Positions 1-11,699 of a stretch of DNA of 64,000 nucleotides are shown in pieces. The stretch comes from Aphelenchoides besseyi. Taxonomy: Eukaryota; Nematoda; Chromadorea; Rhabditida; Aphelenchoididae. Position 1 is the stretch's first letter. Every line of letters starts with the position of its first letter. Position numbers and translations under genes: made by a program. The notes beneath the pieces were generated by a model. The model ran no database searches and was not told the origin of the DNA. It saw only the letters and a list, made by a program, of their open reading frames with translations. The stretch spans positions 186,001 through 250,000 of the forward strand of contig JAMPIQ010000003.1 of NCBI GenBank assembly GCA_024699855.1, read 5' to 3'.

Positions 1-1950
1 GATTTCACCGCGAATGTTGGGCGTAGTACCGGAAGAAAAGAACGATGATGAGGTGATAATGGGAATAAACCGAAACTAACTTGCTACTTTTAGCTGAACG
101 TTCTATCGCCTTCGCTCTTCAGTCTTCACAACGAAGGTACCGGATTGGAAAACTTGACTTCTCTATCGACGTTGTTGAGCGGAATGCCGAGTCGCGACCA
201 GCAGATGTGGTTGGATTTGATCATGGAGGCGTCGGGAGTAAACGATCAGAAAACGAGGATCGAAAAGGTACGTGGGTTTAATTGGAGAGTTGAAGCAAAA
301 GATTAGGAAGTGGACGAAGCAGTTCAGCAGCGCGAAGAACACAAAAACCGAACCGAATTCTTAGATCCGGGAAGTTTGAAAGACAAGAACGGAGTCCCGT
401 TATACTTCACGAAAGAGAACGTAACGAAGATCGGTGGTGAATTCGAGGCCCGCAAAGCCGTGACTTTTGAGAAACTTCAATTGATGTACACCAAAGATCA
501 AGTAACAAAAGTGCTGTGGTCATTAAGGAAACTTTTCAGTTACGCGAATTGAATCGAACGGGATATGTGGAGCTGAACAACGAGCAATTGCATCACTTGT
601 ATGGGCCACAATCACCCTACAACAACAGTGAAGCTTTGGCACGATTCACAAAAAGGCGAAATCTCACAATTCACGAGCACATTGAAAAAGACGTGAAAAC
701 TTTATCGGAAGTTGAGAATTTTCAAGTCAGACAAAAGGATATCGTCTTGTCGCCCATTCTTTTTACCTCAATTGTTTTGGCTCCAACTTTGGCATCACAA
801 CCGATTGTTCTTTCACCTGTGAGTTCGAATTCAAAGAGCTGATGGCTCATATTTTAGATTCTATTCTCGCCATTGATACTTTCGCCTGCGGTCTTTGGCG
901 CTGTAATTTTGAGGTTTGATTTAGGTATCTATAGGACTAAGCAGTTCGTTTAGTCCATGGATGTTTGTGCCGTTGGTTCTCAGCCCTCGAGTTTTGGGAG
1001 CGTAAGTTCGAAACATTTAACCTTCAGGATTCGCTTTTCAGTTTGGTTTTGTCGCCTTTCGTTTTTGCGCCAATCATCTTAACTCCGTTGGCTTTGCATC
1101 CCGCAATCTTGAGTCCCGGTTTATTTAATCCAGTGGGTGAATGGGTGCTCGATTAGCTCGTAAACTGAGATTGCAGCTTATTTTATCGCCCCTCGTTCTT
1201 GTCCCGTTCATTCTATCACCACAAGTCTTCACGCCACGTGAGTTCGCCTTCCGAGTTTGATCTCGACTTCGATTTAGTGATTTTGTCCCCTTTGGCGCTG
1301 TCGTAAGTTTTCTATTGGAATATTTTTTCCGTGAAATTCGTTTAAAATTCATGCTCGTTACAAAAACCAACGCAAACATTTCGTAATTGACTAACATTGT
1401 TCCAAAACACTTCAAAATTTCGTGATTTTTGTTTACTGATCCTTGGCATCAACAAAATTAGAAAAACAGTTATGGCTGACCGGGGAATAAGTTTTTCTGA
1501 TTAATGATTACACAAAAATTAGTCAGCTCGACAAGACGCGTCGATTGAGCAGCATATTCTTGCGAGAATACGGAATATTTGAACTCGTGGGGCTCGCAGG
1601 TACCTTTGAAGACTTGAAGCCCATAACTTCCTGGGGAGTGGTTTCTTGGTAAAGCAGATTTTTATCAATGTAATTTCAGGCCGATTATACTGAACCCCGT
1701 GAGTGAACAGTTCATTCGAAAACTTACGCTTTTGATTTCAGTTGGTGGGTAGTCCACTGATTCTGTCGCCTTTTGTTTTGAGCCCGATCGTTGCGTCGCC
1801 GCAGGCTCTGGGGGCACTGATATTGAGTCCGTATGCTCTCAGGTTTGACCGTACTTAGTCAAACGACTAAATCCTCTGACTTTCAGTCCTGTTTTGTTCA
1901 GCCCACTGATTGTCTTCTCGGTGATTTTGTCGCCTTCATGGTTAAGCTAA
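1..1950 (+). CDS. MLT-10-like moulting cycle protein, copy A (5' part outside window)
   Basis: This gene belongs to the nematode-specific MLT-10 family (Pfam Moulting_cycle), secreted proteins linked to cuticle moulting. Visible exons start at residue motif [12 protein letters not shown] (bases 1-52). They continue with [12 protein letters not shown] and the [12 protein letters not shown] block (94-266), the [14 protein letters not shown] block (from 307), and [17 protein letters not shown] to [10 protein letters not shown] (519-770). After that, tiny exons encode a tail of repeated LSP-type hydrophobic units (ILSP, VLAP, ILTP). The last exon ends VILSPSWLS with stop TAA at 1948-1950, the same ending as copies B and C. 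Introns are mostly about 40 bases; one of about 370 bases lies near 1308-1679. The signal peptide and first domain lie left of the window. Family assignment is confident; individual tail exon borders are approximate. Confidence 0.85.
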
Positions 1951-2561
1951 TGATTTTGTTGTTCCAATTAATAAAAGAAACTTTTCGCAACATTTCGTGC
2001 AGAAAGAAACATGTTAATTGGATTAGAACAACAAACAGACGATGAAATACAAACTACGAAGACGCGAGATGTTAACACGATTCGAACTCAAAGAGCAACA
2101 ATACGGTAGTCAATGAGGAAGGTAATCAAGCGAGAAATTTTGGATACTTAGTAGTAGTGAGCGCAACGGATCATAAAAACCCAAACGCCCATTTTGGCGG
2201 AAAAGCGAATTTTATGGTCGTGGTAAAACAAAATGAGCCGGGAAGCTTAATTCGATGGGTGTGGAAAGGGCGGGACCGGAGAGTCCTCACATCAATCGAC
2301 AAGTCGTTGATTTGCATAGTCTACGGGATTGGGGCGGTCTTCCACTTACACTGCACGGATCGGTTTTCAACATCGGCGCCGTTTTTTCGAGCTATCAATG
2401 CGCCCCTTTAGCCGGAATCACGACACCATTCAAGTTCTTTAGCGATCAATTTCTCCGACATAGTGAAAGTAAACAGTCCGCCCAGTTGATTCTCCCGGCT
2501 GAGGGACATGTGTTGAATTGTTGTGTTTGAACTCATTTGTCAAACGTTTTACGACGTCCGA
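1951..2561. other. Intergenic region between MLT-10-like copies A and B
   Basis: It holds the 3' end of copy A, with an AATAAA signal near 1970, and presumably the promoter of copy B. Short open frames here have no ATG, no splice logic and no recognisable domain, so I see no gene. Confidence 0.5.
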
Positions 2562-5500
2562 ATGTTTCTTCTGCGAATTGTCGTGCTCGCTCTTCTGCAC
2601 TTGTGGGTCGATGGATTCGTGCCGTCGGCCGAATGGAGTGCGAAGAAAGTGGATATTGGCGACAAAGATGCCTTGCAAATGTACCAGAAGTGGGTGGACA
2701 CAGGACTAAGTTCGATTATGGCGGCAGTGGCAAACAAAAAGTGAGTTCGAGAGATGAAGTTCGTGCATTCAGGTTTCATTGTAGAATCAAAAAAAATCGA
2801 AGCTCCGTGGCCAACAAGTTCGGAAAATGTTCGAACGAAGCGGACACGGTGCCGAAACAGGCGCGTTGCGTCTCCAAACTTCTACGCAATCAGATCGTCG
2901 AAACCAAGTATCATCGAGTAAGAGCAAAATGGGAAGCGTGAGAACGGAACTGTTTCAGGGACAATCACGTCGAATAGAACAATACGGCTATCGAAGCCGA
3001 GAGGACGGTTGGACGGGAGCATTCAAGCAATCGCGACGCAAACGCAACATTGATAATCGTCCACGCACGGCGTCGAGTTATGACCTTCGCGACGCATCAC
3101 AAGGTCGTTTGACGCCATTGGGCGGCATTGCGAAGTTGATTTTGGAGTCGGTTTTGGCGAAAAAAAACAAAACCGAAGCCCCACGGTACGTCCAACGATT
3201 GACCTTAATTTGCATGAAGGCGATGAATCTCATCGACGCTATCTCTTTCACATTACGTTAATTCGATTTCAGATGGCAAAGCACAGTGCAACGCTTGAAA
3301 TCGGCGGGCGAACGGCGGCGAAAGATGCGCAAAGAAGTGGAAGAAAGTAGTCGGGAGTCGATTGATCAGTTGGCTATGCGTGGAATGCGAAAGATGATGC
3401 CAAAGGACGGGATCGATGTACTTTCTCGCGAAGAAAAAACGTCTGCTAATCGAATGTTTGCAGGTCGAAGAGCTGACAAGTGATCCGAAACGAATGGAGA
3501 AGTTTATCATGGAGTCGAGAAATAAACCGAACAAGAAACCGGTAGAGAAAGTGATGGACCTGTTGCGTGATGGAATGAAGTTGGGTTATTCGTTGGCCGG
3601 CAAGAACACTTCCGACTTTGAGAAACGATCGATGAAAGTCATTTCGCCGCGTTTCTTCGGTTTGGTGCCGGAGGAAAAGGAAAATGAAGATGAGGCTGGT
3701 GATTTGGGAGGTAGAGAGAGGAGTCAATGAGCGTTTTCAGATCGATTTGCTATCACCGTCGCTGTTCAGTTTGCATAACGAAGGAAAAGGAACGGAGAAT
3801 CTGACCAGTTTGCACAATCTGTTGCGCGGTATGCCGATGCACGATCAGCAGGTTTGGTTGGATTTGATCATGGAGTCGGCGGGAGTGAATGAGGAATCGG
3901 ATAAACTGGAAAAGGTGTGTGCATGTGGCCATCAATTAATCGATTTTGTTTACAGGAATTGGCCGAAGATGAAGAGAAAAAGGAGAACCGCAAGGTCTTG
4001 GACCGATTGCCCATTATGGAAAGCGGACGTTTGATTGACGACTCGGGAACTCCGCTTTATTTCGAGAAACGAAATGCAACGGAAATCGGTGGTCGTGTTG
4101 AGGAGAGAAAGCTAGAAACTTTCGAGAAACTTCAAAGCATGTACACACCTGAACAAGTGAGGTTGATTCAACTTATCACTAAACATTGTCTTTTAGCTTA
4201 GTGAAATGAACAAAACCGGATATTCTTTTCTAACACCCGAACAAATGTTTCATCTCTACGGTCCACATTCACCGTACAACAACACCGAGAGTTTGAACAG
4301 ATTTCTCAACATGAATCAAACTCTAATGCACGATTATGTTGAAGAAGACATTCACGCCTTATCCGAAGTGGATAAGTTCAACATCCGACAAAAGGATATT
4401 GTGTTGTCTCCCGTAGGTCTAAACATTGCTTTCTTGTTCTATTTGTCTTTAGATTTCGTTCACATGGCTGGTTATGGTGCCTGTCTTGGCTTCTCAACCG
4501 TTGGTCTTGAGTCCCGGTAAGTCCAAGTTGTTAGTCATTGATTGATCGCTTTTGTTTAGTCATTTTTTCACCTGTGAGTTTCTTTTTGTTTACATCCGAT
4601 TTTATTTGTTCGCTTAGTTGGGGTACGATACAATGTAAAAACTTTTACGAGTGTTTGTGCGGATTTGTGCTGCGAGAGTAATAAGAGAAATCTTTGAAAA
4701 CATACAACCTGTCTAGTAAAAGAAAAAAGGAGTTTATTAAATTGTAAACGTGCGAAAAGGTTTGAATTCGTTCGAGAGGGTATTGATCGAGCGCGGAGGT
4801 CCTTTTATAGAGTTTCGTTCAATGGGAAGAGGAGGGTTAGAAATGCGGTCCATAAATTAACGGAGAGGTTTTAAGTGGATGCAATTTCACGTTTCATGGG
4901 TTGTCTACAAACGTCAATTGCATCAATCGGGAGAAAGATTTGGATCCACGGCTATAAGAAAATTGAAACCAAAAACCGCCGTGCAACGGACACTATTCGC
5001 TTGCATAAAAGATGTTTTGAATCGCACTAGAGGTTGGAAACGAATAGCGCAAGTTCGGCAATGACCAACAACTAAATTCGCGATGTCAAGACGACTGTCA
5101 AAGAACAATAGGATCAAACAAGCTCTCGGACGAAGGGATTGTTGGAAAAACACAGAGGATCAAAAGATAATTCTAATGGACAATGCATGAGAAAAAAGTT
5201 TATTTCCGATCTCCGACTTGCTGTCGAAAATGTTGTTTTTGATTATGAAGAAAAGGTGTTGGTCGTTGCGCGATAAAGAATTCTTCTTAAAGATTTGCCC
5301 GTCTTTCTCCGAAAATTGACACGGCGTCATTTGTACCGATCGTTAACGGGCCCATTCTTTCGTTTAGAGGCAAAATGACGCGCGTCTGTTTATTCTGCTG
5401 TCCGTTGGTCATTTGTTGCGGTTTTGCCCGGCAGGAAAATATTGATCGTTGTTCAAGTGCGGTCGTTGTTCAGCCGTTTTCGATATGTGTAATCCGTTCA

Positions 5501-6649
5501 TATTGGTAACGAAGCGATTAAGAGCCAACGAGGTCAAATGGCAACATTGCATAACCGATCTTTTCGGTGCACAGATTCGAGCAATTGATCCTTCTCAAGT
5601 GCTGTTAAAATCGCTTTTCACTTGTAACGTTTCGAACAAAGTTTTCGAGTCAACTGAACGCTCGTTTCGGTCGATCTATGAAGTCGGCTTGTGTGGTAAT
5701 GTAAATACAAATGAAGGCGGATTTCCGGTATTTTTTCCTTTTTATTGTACTCCATTAGTGACTTTTGCTTTGTGTTTAGTTGGTTCTCAGCCCTTCTGTT
5801 TTTGGGGCCGTCGTTCTTTCGCCTTGGATGTTCGTGCCCTTAGGTGAGTTCGAAATCATAGAGTTTGATCGACTTTGTCTTTTAAGTTTTGGCTCCTCGG
5901 TTTGTTTTCATTCAACAGTTCGATTCAACTTCTCTTGCAGTGTTCTCGGTAGTTTGATTTTGTCGCCTTTCATCTTCTCACCGGTAAGCTTACTAGTCTA
6001 GAGTTGAACTTAAAATTCTGCTTTCAGATCATTTTGACTCCGGCAAGTTCTTTACATCGAATCTTAACTCAAAATCTTTTAGTTGGCTTTGCATCCTGCA
6101 ATTCTGAGGTTTGCTTTTGGAGATTCAAAATTGTCTAATTGGTTTTTCTTTTAGTCCCGGAGTTTTCAATCCCGTAAGTCGGACAATCGGGTGGTTTGGC
6201 CAATCGATTCGTTTAGTTGATTCTCTCACCTTCTGTTTTGACTCCATTGATTTTGAGGTAAAAAGTCGATTGTTTTTGTTAATCATTTCGATTCTAGTCC
6301 TCAAGTGTTCACACCAAGTGAGTTGTTTTCGACTGTGCATTTAACTTGTTTTAGTCATTTTGTCGCCGCTCTGTCTTGATCCAATTATACTTAATCCGGT
6401 GAATGAGCAGTTCATTCGGAAACTTACGGTTTTGATTTCAGTTGGCCGGTAGTCCACTGATTCTGTCGCCTTTTGTGTTGAGCCCGATTCTTGCGTCACC
6501 GCAATTCCTAGGCGGTCTGATCCTGAGTCCCTATGCATTGAGGTTGGTGGCCAATAGGTCGATCGAATCCGAAGTTTTCTTTCAGTCCGGTCATTTTATC
6601 ACCACTCACGGCCTTCGCCGCCGTCCTATCACCCTCATGGCTATCATGA
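2562..6649 (+). CDS. MLT-10-like moulting cycle protein, copy B (interrupted)
   Basis: The ATG at 2562 opens a signal peptide (MFLLRIVVLALLHLWVDGF), followed by [19 protein letters not shown], the Cys-containing FGKCSNEADTVPKQARC block, LTPLGGIAKLILESVL and ISPRFFGLVPEE. Next come [13 protein letters not shown] with WLDLIMESAGVN, and LHLYGPHSPYNN up to [12 protein letters not shown]. All match copies A and C in order. The LSP-repeat tail starts near 4400, is interrupted at 4622-5775 by unrelated sequence, and resumes at about 5780 in micro-exons to VLSPSWLS and a TGA at 6647-6649. Whether the two halves are spliced into one mRNA cannot be told. The tail start at 5774-5950 is identical to copy C, so the 3' half may have been replaced by conversion. 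AATAAA lies near 6750. Confidence 0.8.
4622..5775 (+). other. 1.15 kb block inserted in the repeat tail of copy B
   Basis: In copy C, the exon encoding VIFSP is joined by a short intron directly to the exon beginning LVLSPSVFG. In copy B the same two exons are separated by this extra block. The 8-base string TTAGTTGG occurs at 4614-4621 and again at 5776-5783, either as a target duplication or simply as the shared intron-acceptor context. No terminal inverted repeat was found. An open stretch at about 5449-5727 ends in CCG followed by a GTATTT donor, and would splice in phase 0 to the downstream LSP exon at 5780. A short ATG frame at 5375 begins with a hydrophobic Cys-rich stretch but stops after about 44 codons. 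No family is recognised. Confidence 0.5.
5774..5950 (+). repeat. 177-base tract identical to 9276-9452
   Basis: Every base of this tract matches 9276-9452 in copy C. It spans the acceptor, the whole exon encoding [21 protein letters not shown], the complete following intron and the first bases of the next exon. The flanking exons of the two genes are clearly diverged. Identity through an intron points to recent gene conversion or local duplication. Confidence 0.9.
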
Positions 6650-7257
6650 ACACACGCGCGAAGAACATTCAAAACAAGAAGATTAACTGAAAACCAAAGA
6701 TCCTCCACTGAAAATTTCTGTGCTTTTAAAAACGAAAACTTCTTTCTCGTGTAATAAACCTAATAAACCGAACAGACCGATGGATAAAAGTTCCGATTGA
6801 TGCAAAATCGCGTTAGGTTTTTCGAGAGTAAAACGTAAGAAATCGCGCGGTTTGGGGCTGACGCATTGATTAACCTCATTAGCAATCGCGCGTGGATTAA
6901 GAATCGGGAAAGTTTGAGAAGTTGTCATAGCGCGAAGGGTGGCAACATACAAAAGTCGTGCAATGATCACGCCCACACTATAAAAAAAACTTGCAACCGA
7001 AAAAAACACGCCCACGAAAACTTTCGCTGTTGATCCCCGACGGTCATAAATCTTTTCAACACAATTTCCGTCTCCACGATTTGAAATTCCAAAAAGATCT
7101 CCGCCCAGTTTATTGGATGAAGGTCGAAATGACACTTCCTCAAAATTCTCGACTTGCTCCGCCTTTTAATTTCGCTTTTGTCTTCTCGGACTGTAACCAG
7201 AAGTAATCAGTCATGGTCGTTGGGTTCGCACGTTTTCATACGCTCAGTTTTCAGGAG
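6650..7257. other. Intergenic region between copies B and C
   Basis: It contains the 3' end of copy B (AATAAA near 6750) and the upstream region of copy C. A TTTTCAG immediately before 7254 could be a trans-splice acceptor for copy C. No coding stretch is supported. Confidence 0.5.
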
Positions 7258-10065
7258 ATGATTCTGAGGTTATTGGTGTTGTGGTGCTGCGTTGTCTACG
7301 CCGAGATTCACGGTGATCTGCCATTGCAGGCAACGCGTGGAATCGACGAGAAGGCAACTCGAATATCGGTAAGCGATGGTGCCACTTTGGACATCTACCA
7401 GAAGTGGGTAGACACGGGACTGAGCTCGTTGATGGCGGCGGTTGCTAACAAAAGGTCCGTGATTTGAGAGTTCTTTGTGATATTGTTGCTTTAGACTGAA
7501 GAGACATCGACGAAATGTGATTACCAAGTTTGGAGAATGCTCGAGAGTTGCGGACTCGGTGCCCTTGCAAGCGCGTTGTGTTTCCAAATTGCTGAAGAAT
7601 CAGATTCACAGTGATGCCGATGAACCGAAGAAACAAGTGAGTAATTGGCGCATAGTTCAGTTCCCAATCTTTAGATTCAACGGTTGAGTCGTTACGGCAA
7701 AAAGGACTCAAAGGACTGGACCGGAGCTTTTCGAATGAGAGCGAAACGTGAAAGTCGAATAGTCAAAACGAACTACGATTTGCACTCAACTAAAGAGCTT
7801 CTGAGTCCGTTGGGCGGTGTAGCAAAGTTCCTGATGGAATCGGTTTTGGCTGCGAAGAACAAAACAAAAGTTGTGCCGTGAGTAGAGATTTTGGGTTTAG
7901 ACTTTTCAAGTTTGAGCTTTCAGTTGGCAACAAACGGTTTCAAAGTTGAAAGAGAACGGTGCAAAGAAACGTAAGATGCGCAAAGAGTTGGAGGACGAAA
8001 GTGAGGAGTCGAATGATCAAATGGCTTTTCGTGGATTGCGCAAACATCTGATGAAACAGGAACAAGGAGACATCGATGTGAGTTCTAAGATTGGTAGCCG
8101 ACTACGATGATTTTCAGGCCGATGAGTTGTTTGATGATCCAAAGAAAATCACGGAGATGATCAAAAAAGTCTCAAAGAAGAAGAACAAGAAACCGTTGGA
8201 GAAGCTGCTGCAATTGGTCAGAGATGGTGTGAAGTTGGGTTACAGTTTGAGTGGTCAGAATACGACTAACTTCGAGAACAAAACGATGAAACTGATTTCG
8301 CCACGTTTCTTGGGAGTTGTTCCCGAAGAACAAAACGACGACGAGGTTTGTTGGAGCTCGAAAGCGTTGGATTGACGAACGATTTGCAGGTCGACTTTCT
8401 CTCGCCCTCACTTTTCAGTTTGCATAACGAAGGAAGTGGACTGGAGAATCTGACGAGTCTGCCCAATCTACTACGAGATATGACCCTGCACGATCAACAA
8501 CATTGGTTGAATTTGATTATGGAAGCTGCCGGAGTTAACGACGAAAGTGAAAAGTTAGAGAAGGTGAGTGCACGGTCAGTGGGTTTGCTCAACTTTGCGT
8601 TTAAGGACGTCAAAGAAGTGCAAAAGTCGAAACAACGACGAATAACCACACCGGGAGACATGATCGATGACGACGGAGTCCCGATTTATTTTACAAAAGA
8701 AAACGCAACAAAAATTGGTGGGAGTTTCGAAGAGCGAAAAATCAAAACTTTTGAAATCTTGCACAAATCCTATACGAAAGAACAGGTAAGCTGATGTCTA
8801 TTGATTGATTGTTCGGCTATTTAGCTTCGTGAAATGAACACTACTGGCTATGCAATGCTACGGAAAGATCAGATGGATTTGCTTTATGGTAAACGTGAGT
8901 TTCCATCTTTGTCACTGGTCCATTCGGTTCTTAAGATTCACCCTACAACAACACCGACAAATTGAAATCGTTCAAGAAAATGAGCGAAGAACAAATGCAC
9001 GACTACGTGGAGAAGGACATTCATTCTTTGTCTGAAATCGACAAGTTCAACATCCGACAAAAAGATATCGTTTTGAGTCCGGTGAGTTTACGGTTCATTG
9101 CTTGTGTCTATCTTTAAGTTTAGATCGCTTTCACGTGGTTAGTTTTGGTTCCAGGTTTGGCATCACAGCCGTTGATTTTGAGTCCCGGTAGGTTACGACC
9201 ATTTGTTTAGTTAATGCATTTCGTTTAGTCATTTTCTCACCGGTATGTCATGAGTTGGTTAGTGTTTGAAATTTCGTTTAGTTGGTTCTCAGCCCTTCTG
9301 TTTTTGGGGCCGTCGTTCTTTCGCCTTGGATGTTCGTGCCCTTAGGTGAGTTCGAAATCATAGAGTTTGATCGACTTTGTCTTTTAAGTTTTGGCTCCTC
9401 GGTTTGTTTTCATTCAACAGTTCGATTCAACTTCTCTTGCAGTGTTCTCGGTGCCTTGATTCTATCGCCCTTCATTCTCTCTCCGGTCATCTTAACTCCG
9501 GCAGGTTGAAATACGATGAAGTCAATCTGTTGATTTTTAGCTTGTTTTGCATCCTGGAGTTTTGAGTCCTGGAGTCTTGAATCCCCTCATTTTGTCGCCG
9601 TTGGTTTTGGTTCCGCTGATTTTATCACCACAAGTCTTCACGCCAAGTAAGTTCAGTTGGAAGGCGGTTAATCAACGGTTTCAGTTATCTTGTCGCCGCT
9701 TGTTCTCAGTCCCGTAGGTTTCGAGTTAATAGTTATACTAAACGTTTCGTTAAAAAGTTCATCCTTAATCCAGTCGTCGGAAGTCCATTGGTTAGTCTTT
9801 GGCGTTGTAATGGACATGAAATTTATTTTCAGATTCTGTCGCCTTTTGTGTTGAGCCCAATTATCGGCAGTCCTAATGCGTTAGGTGCACTGATATTGAG
9901 TCCGTATGCTCTCAGGTTTGACCGTAGTTAACGAATGAATTAATCTACCGCCTTGCAGTCCGGTGTTGTTCTCACCACTTATTGGTAGGTTTCAAGTTGG
10001 GGGAGTTTTACAATGACCGCTTTTCAGCTTTTGCTGCAATCCTCTCACCGTCGTGGTTATCGTAA
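7258..10065 (+). CDS. MLT-10-like moulting cycle protein, copy C (complete)
   Basis: This is the one copy that looks complete and uninterrupted. The ATG at 7258 encodes a signal peptide ([17 protein letters not shown]), then [19 protein letters not shown] (exon 1 ends 7454). Later exons carry the [12 protein letters not shown] block, [16 protein letters not shown] (7684-7879), [51 protein letters not shown] and [12 protein letters not shown] (to about 9080). The tail is a run of micro-exons encoding LSP and LTP hydrophobic repeats, ending [10 protein letters not shown] with TAA at 10063-10065. It has one extra intron relative to copies A and B, inside the YGKHSPYNN block near 8890-8936. The product is expected to be secreted and act at the cuticle or hypodermis during moults. 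AATAAA lies near 10073. Confidence 0.87.
9276..9452 (+). repeat. 177-base tract identical to 5774-5950
   Basis: This is the copy C partner of the identical tract in copy B, covering an LSP-repeat exon and its downstream intron. In copy C the surrounding exon order is regular, so copy C is the more likely donor. Confidence 0.9.
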
Positions 10066-10106
10066 TGAAACTAATAAATTTTGCCTAATATTATTTTAAT
10101 AAAAGT

Positions 10107-10621
10107 TTATTTCATGGCTTCGGCCGGTGCATCCGGCGATTGTGGTTTTGATTCCGATGTAATTATGACCTGGATTAGCGGCGTTTCCTGGTTTTTGTTG
10201 CTTTGTGATTCTCTATCATTGATCTAAAAAAAATTGAAATTAAAGGATTGAGAAATGAACTCACATTCAGTTTGATGGGCAACGCACAGCAAAGAGCCCA
10301 AAGAATGACAAAGATTACAAGAGCGACGCTAAATTTGATTAGTTCGGATGTTGAGATAGAACTTACATTCCGCTAGTAACCGATCCCAAGAGCTCGCTTT
10401 CTTCTCGGGACATTGAAATGTATCAATCAAGTGGTTGATATGAAACCAGTGTCTGTTAATGTTGAGAAGAAAATGAGTGATTTCAAGATGCAAGTTTGCT
10501 CCCTAACTGTGACTCACTTGAACGACTAGGAAGTTATAATTGGCTGCTCCTTTGACTTCAAGCTTGTAATCATCGCATGTTTTGACACAGATCGTAAGAT
10601 CGGAAGCCCATGAACATCCTA
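10107..10621 (-). pseudogene. Small type I membrane protein gene, incomplete or decayed
   Basis: Read on the minus strand, a Cys-containing extracellular exon (CSWASDLTICVKTCDDYKLEV, within 10516-10619) is followed by an exon with two further Cys/His-rich segments. Then comes a strongly hydrophobic membrane segment (VALVIFVILWALCCALPI, within 10274-10337) and a polar cytoplasmic tail ending SPDAPAEAMK with TAA at 10107-10109. Three introns of about 35 to 50 bases with GT-AG borders are visible. The junction between the first two exons does not preserve phase with any available splice pair. No exon with an ATG and signal peptide was found upstream, so this is either a pseudogene or has a missed exon. 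The family is not recognised. Confidence 0.4.
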
Positions 10622-11141
10622 AAATGTATCCTTTTGATTTCTTCACTAGTTAATCTATCGGTTTGATAGCTTTAAATAGAAAGCAATACGGAGAGTAACT
10701 GACGACTGGCGGTCAATTGCTTTTGCCGAATTCAGTTCTTTTAAACCTAATTGAAGGTTTCATTAGTTAGAAATCGATAGAAAGAGAGATTCGGGAATAA
10801 AGATGGAAATTGAGTTACCGAAGTTATTTGGTTTGTGAGTTTATCATCTTCTTGCGGAGACTTTGGCACAAGATCAACGGAATCTGTTGATAAACGCAGC
10901 TAATGACTCGAGAGCTAATTTACGGATTGATCAGAAAACTAATGAGTTGAAGTTTTCTTTTTGTTCTCAGAGCTTTCGAGTTGATCGCCGGAACGTCTAT
11001 TTTTGGTCGCGAATTTCGCAATCTGCTTTCGAAACTCCCGAGCGAAAGAGCCGACGGGGCGGAGATATTTCGAAACTTTCGGGGTGCAGCGGCCGCTTAA
11101 AAGCCTGTGGTTTCTGAGCTGGAACTTCAGATTTCATCACG
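10622..11141. other. Upstream region of rps-27
   Basis: No supported gene is seen. A TTCAG at about 11126-11130, a few bases before the rps-27 ATG, could be a trans-splice acceptor. Confidence 0.4.
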
Positions 11142-11477
11142 ATGCCTTTAGCCGTCGATCTTCTGCACTCCGATGGGGAATCGGAGCGTCGATGTCACAA
11201 ACAAAAACGTTTGGTCCCGACTCCGAATAGTTTTTTCATGGACGTTAAATGTCCGAGTTGCTTCACGATTTCAACGTTGTTCTCCCACGCCCAAACGGTT
11301 GTTCGTTGCCGTGGATGTTTCGGAGGTTAGTTAACGATCATGTTGAGTTTGATTTTCGTGTTTGCAGCTTTGAATCAGCCCACTGGTCAGTTTGAACGAA
11401 AGAAAAGAACTCAAGAGTTTTCAGGTGGCAAAACACGTCTCGTCGATGGTTGTTCTTTTCGACGGAAACCCAACTGA
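11142..11477 (+). CDS. rps-27: 40S ribosomal protein S27 (eS27)
   Basis: The gene encodes a zinc-binding protein of the small ribosomal subunit. Exons at 11142-11325, 11368-11385 and 11425-11477 join to exactly 84 residues, the usual eS27 length. The start MPLAVDLLH, the basic [10 protein letters not shown] segment and [11 protein letters not shown] are family hallmarks. The zinc-finger cysteines lie in VKCPSC (first pair) and RCRGC (second pair). The end [17 protein letters not shown] is also typical. Both introns are GT-AG and about 40 bases long. An AATAAA is at about 11511. Codon use is strongly biased, as expected for a highly expressed gene. Confidence 0.95.
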
Positions 11478-11699
11478 ACGTTTCGAGTTGTTTGTACGAT
11501 AGTTGTCTGTAGAATAAACGGAACTTGAGTTTAATGTGATGTAGATGGACAATAGATTTTACACTTGCATAAAAACAAGTTTGCATTAAAATTTGCATAT
11601 TGTCGACTTCCGGTTGAGATTTTCGAAGTTTCGTCACTTGGCCTTGTGTCGCTAGCTCCGTCCAGTTTCTTCTGACCCACGTACTGACTTTTGCTCATT

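Noticed and set aside
2157..2530. Open frames in the gap before copy B
   Set aside because: No ATG start, no domain and no splice logic; likely promoter and spacer sequence.
4614..5783. hAT insertion, based on an 8-base flanking repeat
   Set aside because: The block has no terminal inverted repeats or transposase, and the repeat overlaps the splice acceptor context, so chance is likely.
10863..11230. Open frames upstream of and overlapping rps-27
   Set aside because: The first begins without an ATG and the second overlaps the ribosomal protein exon in another frame.
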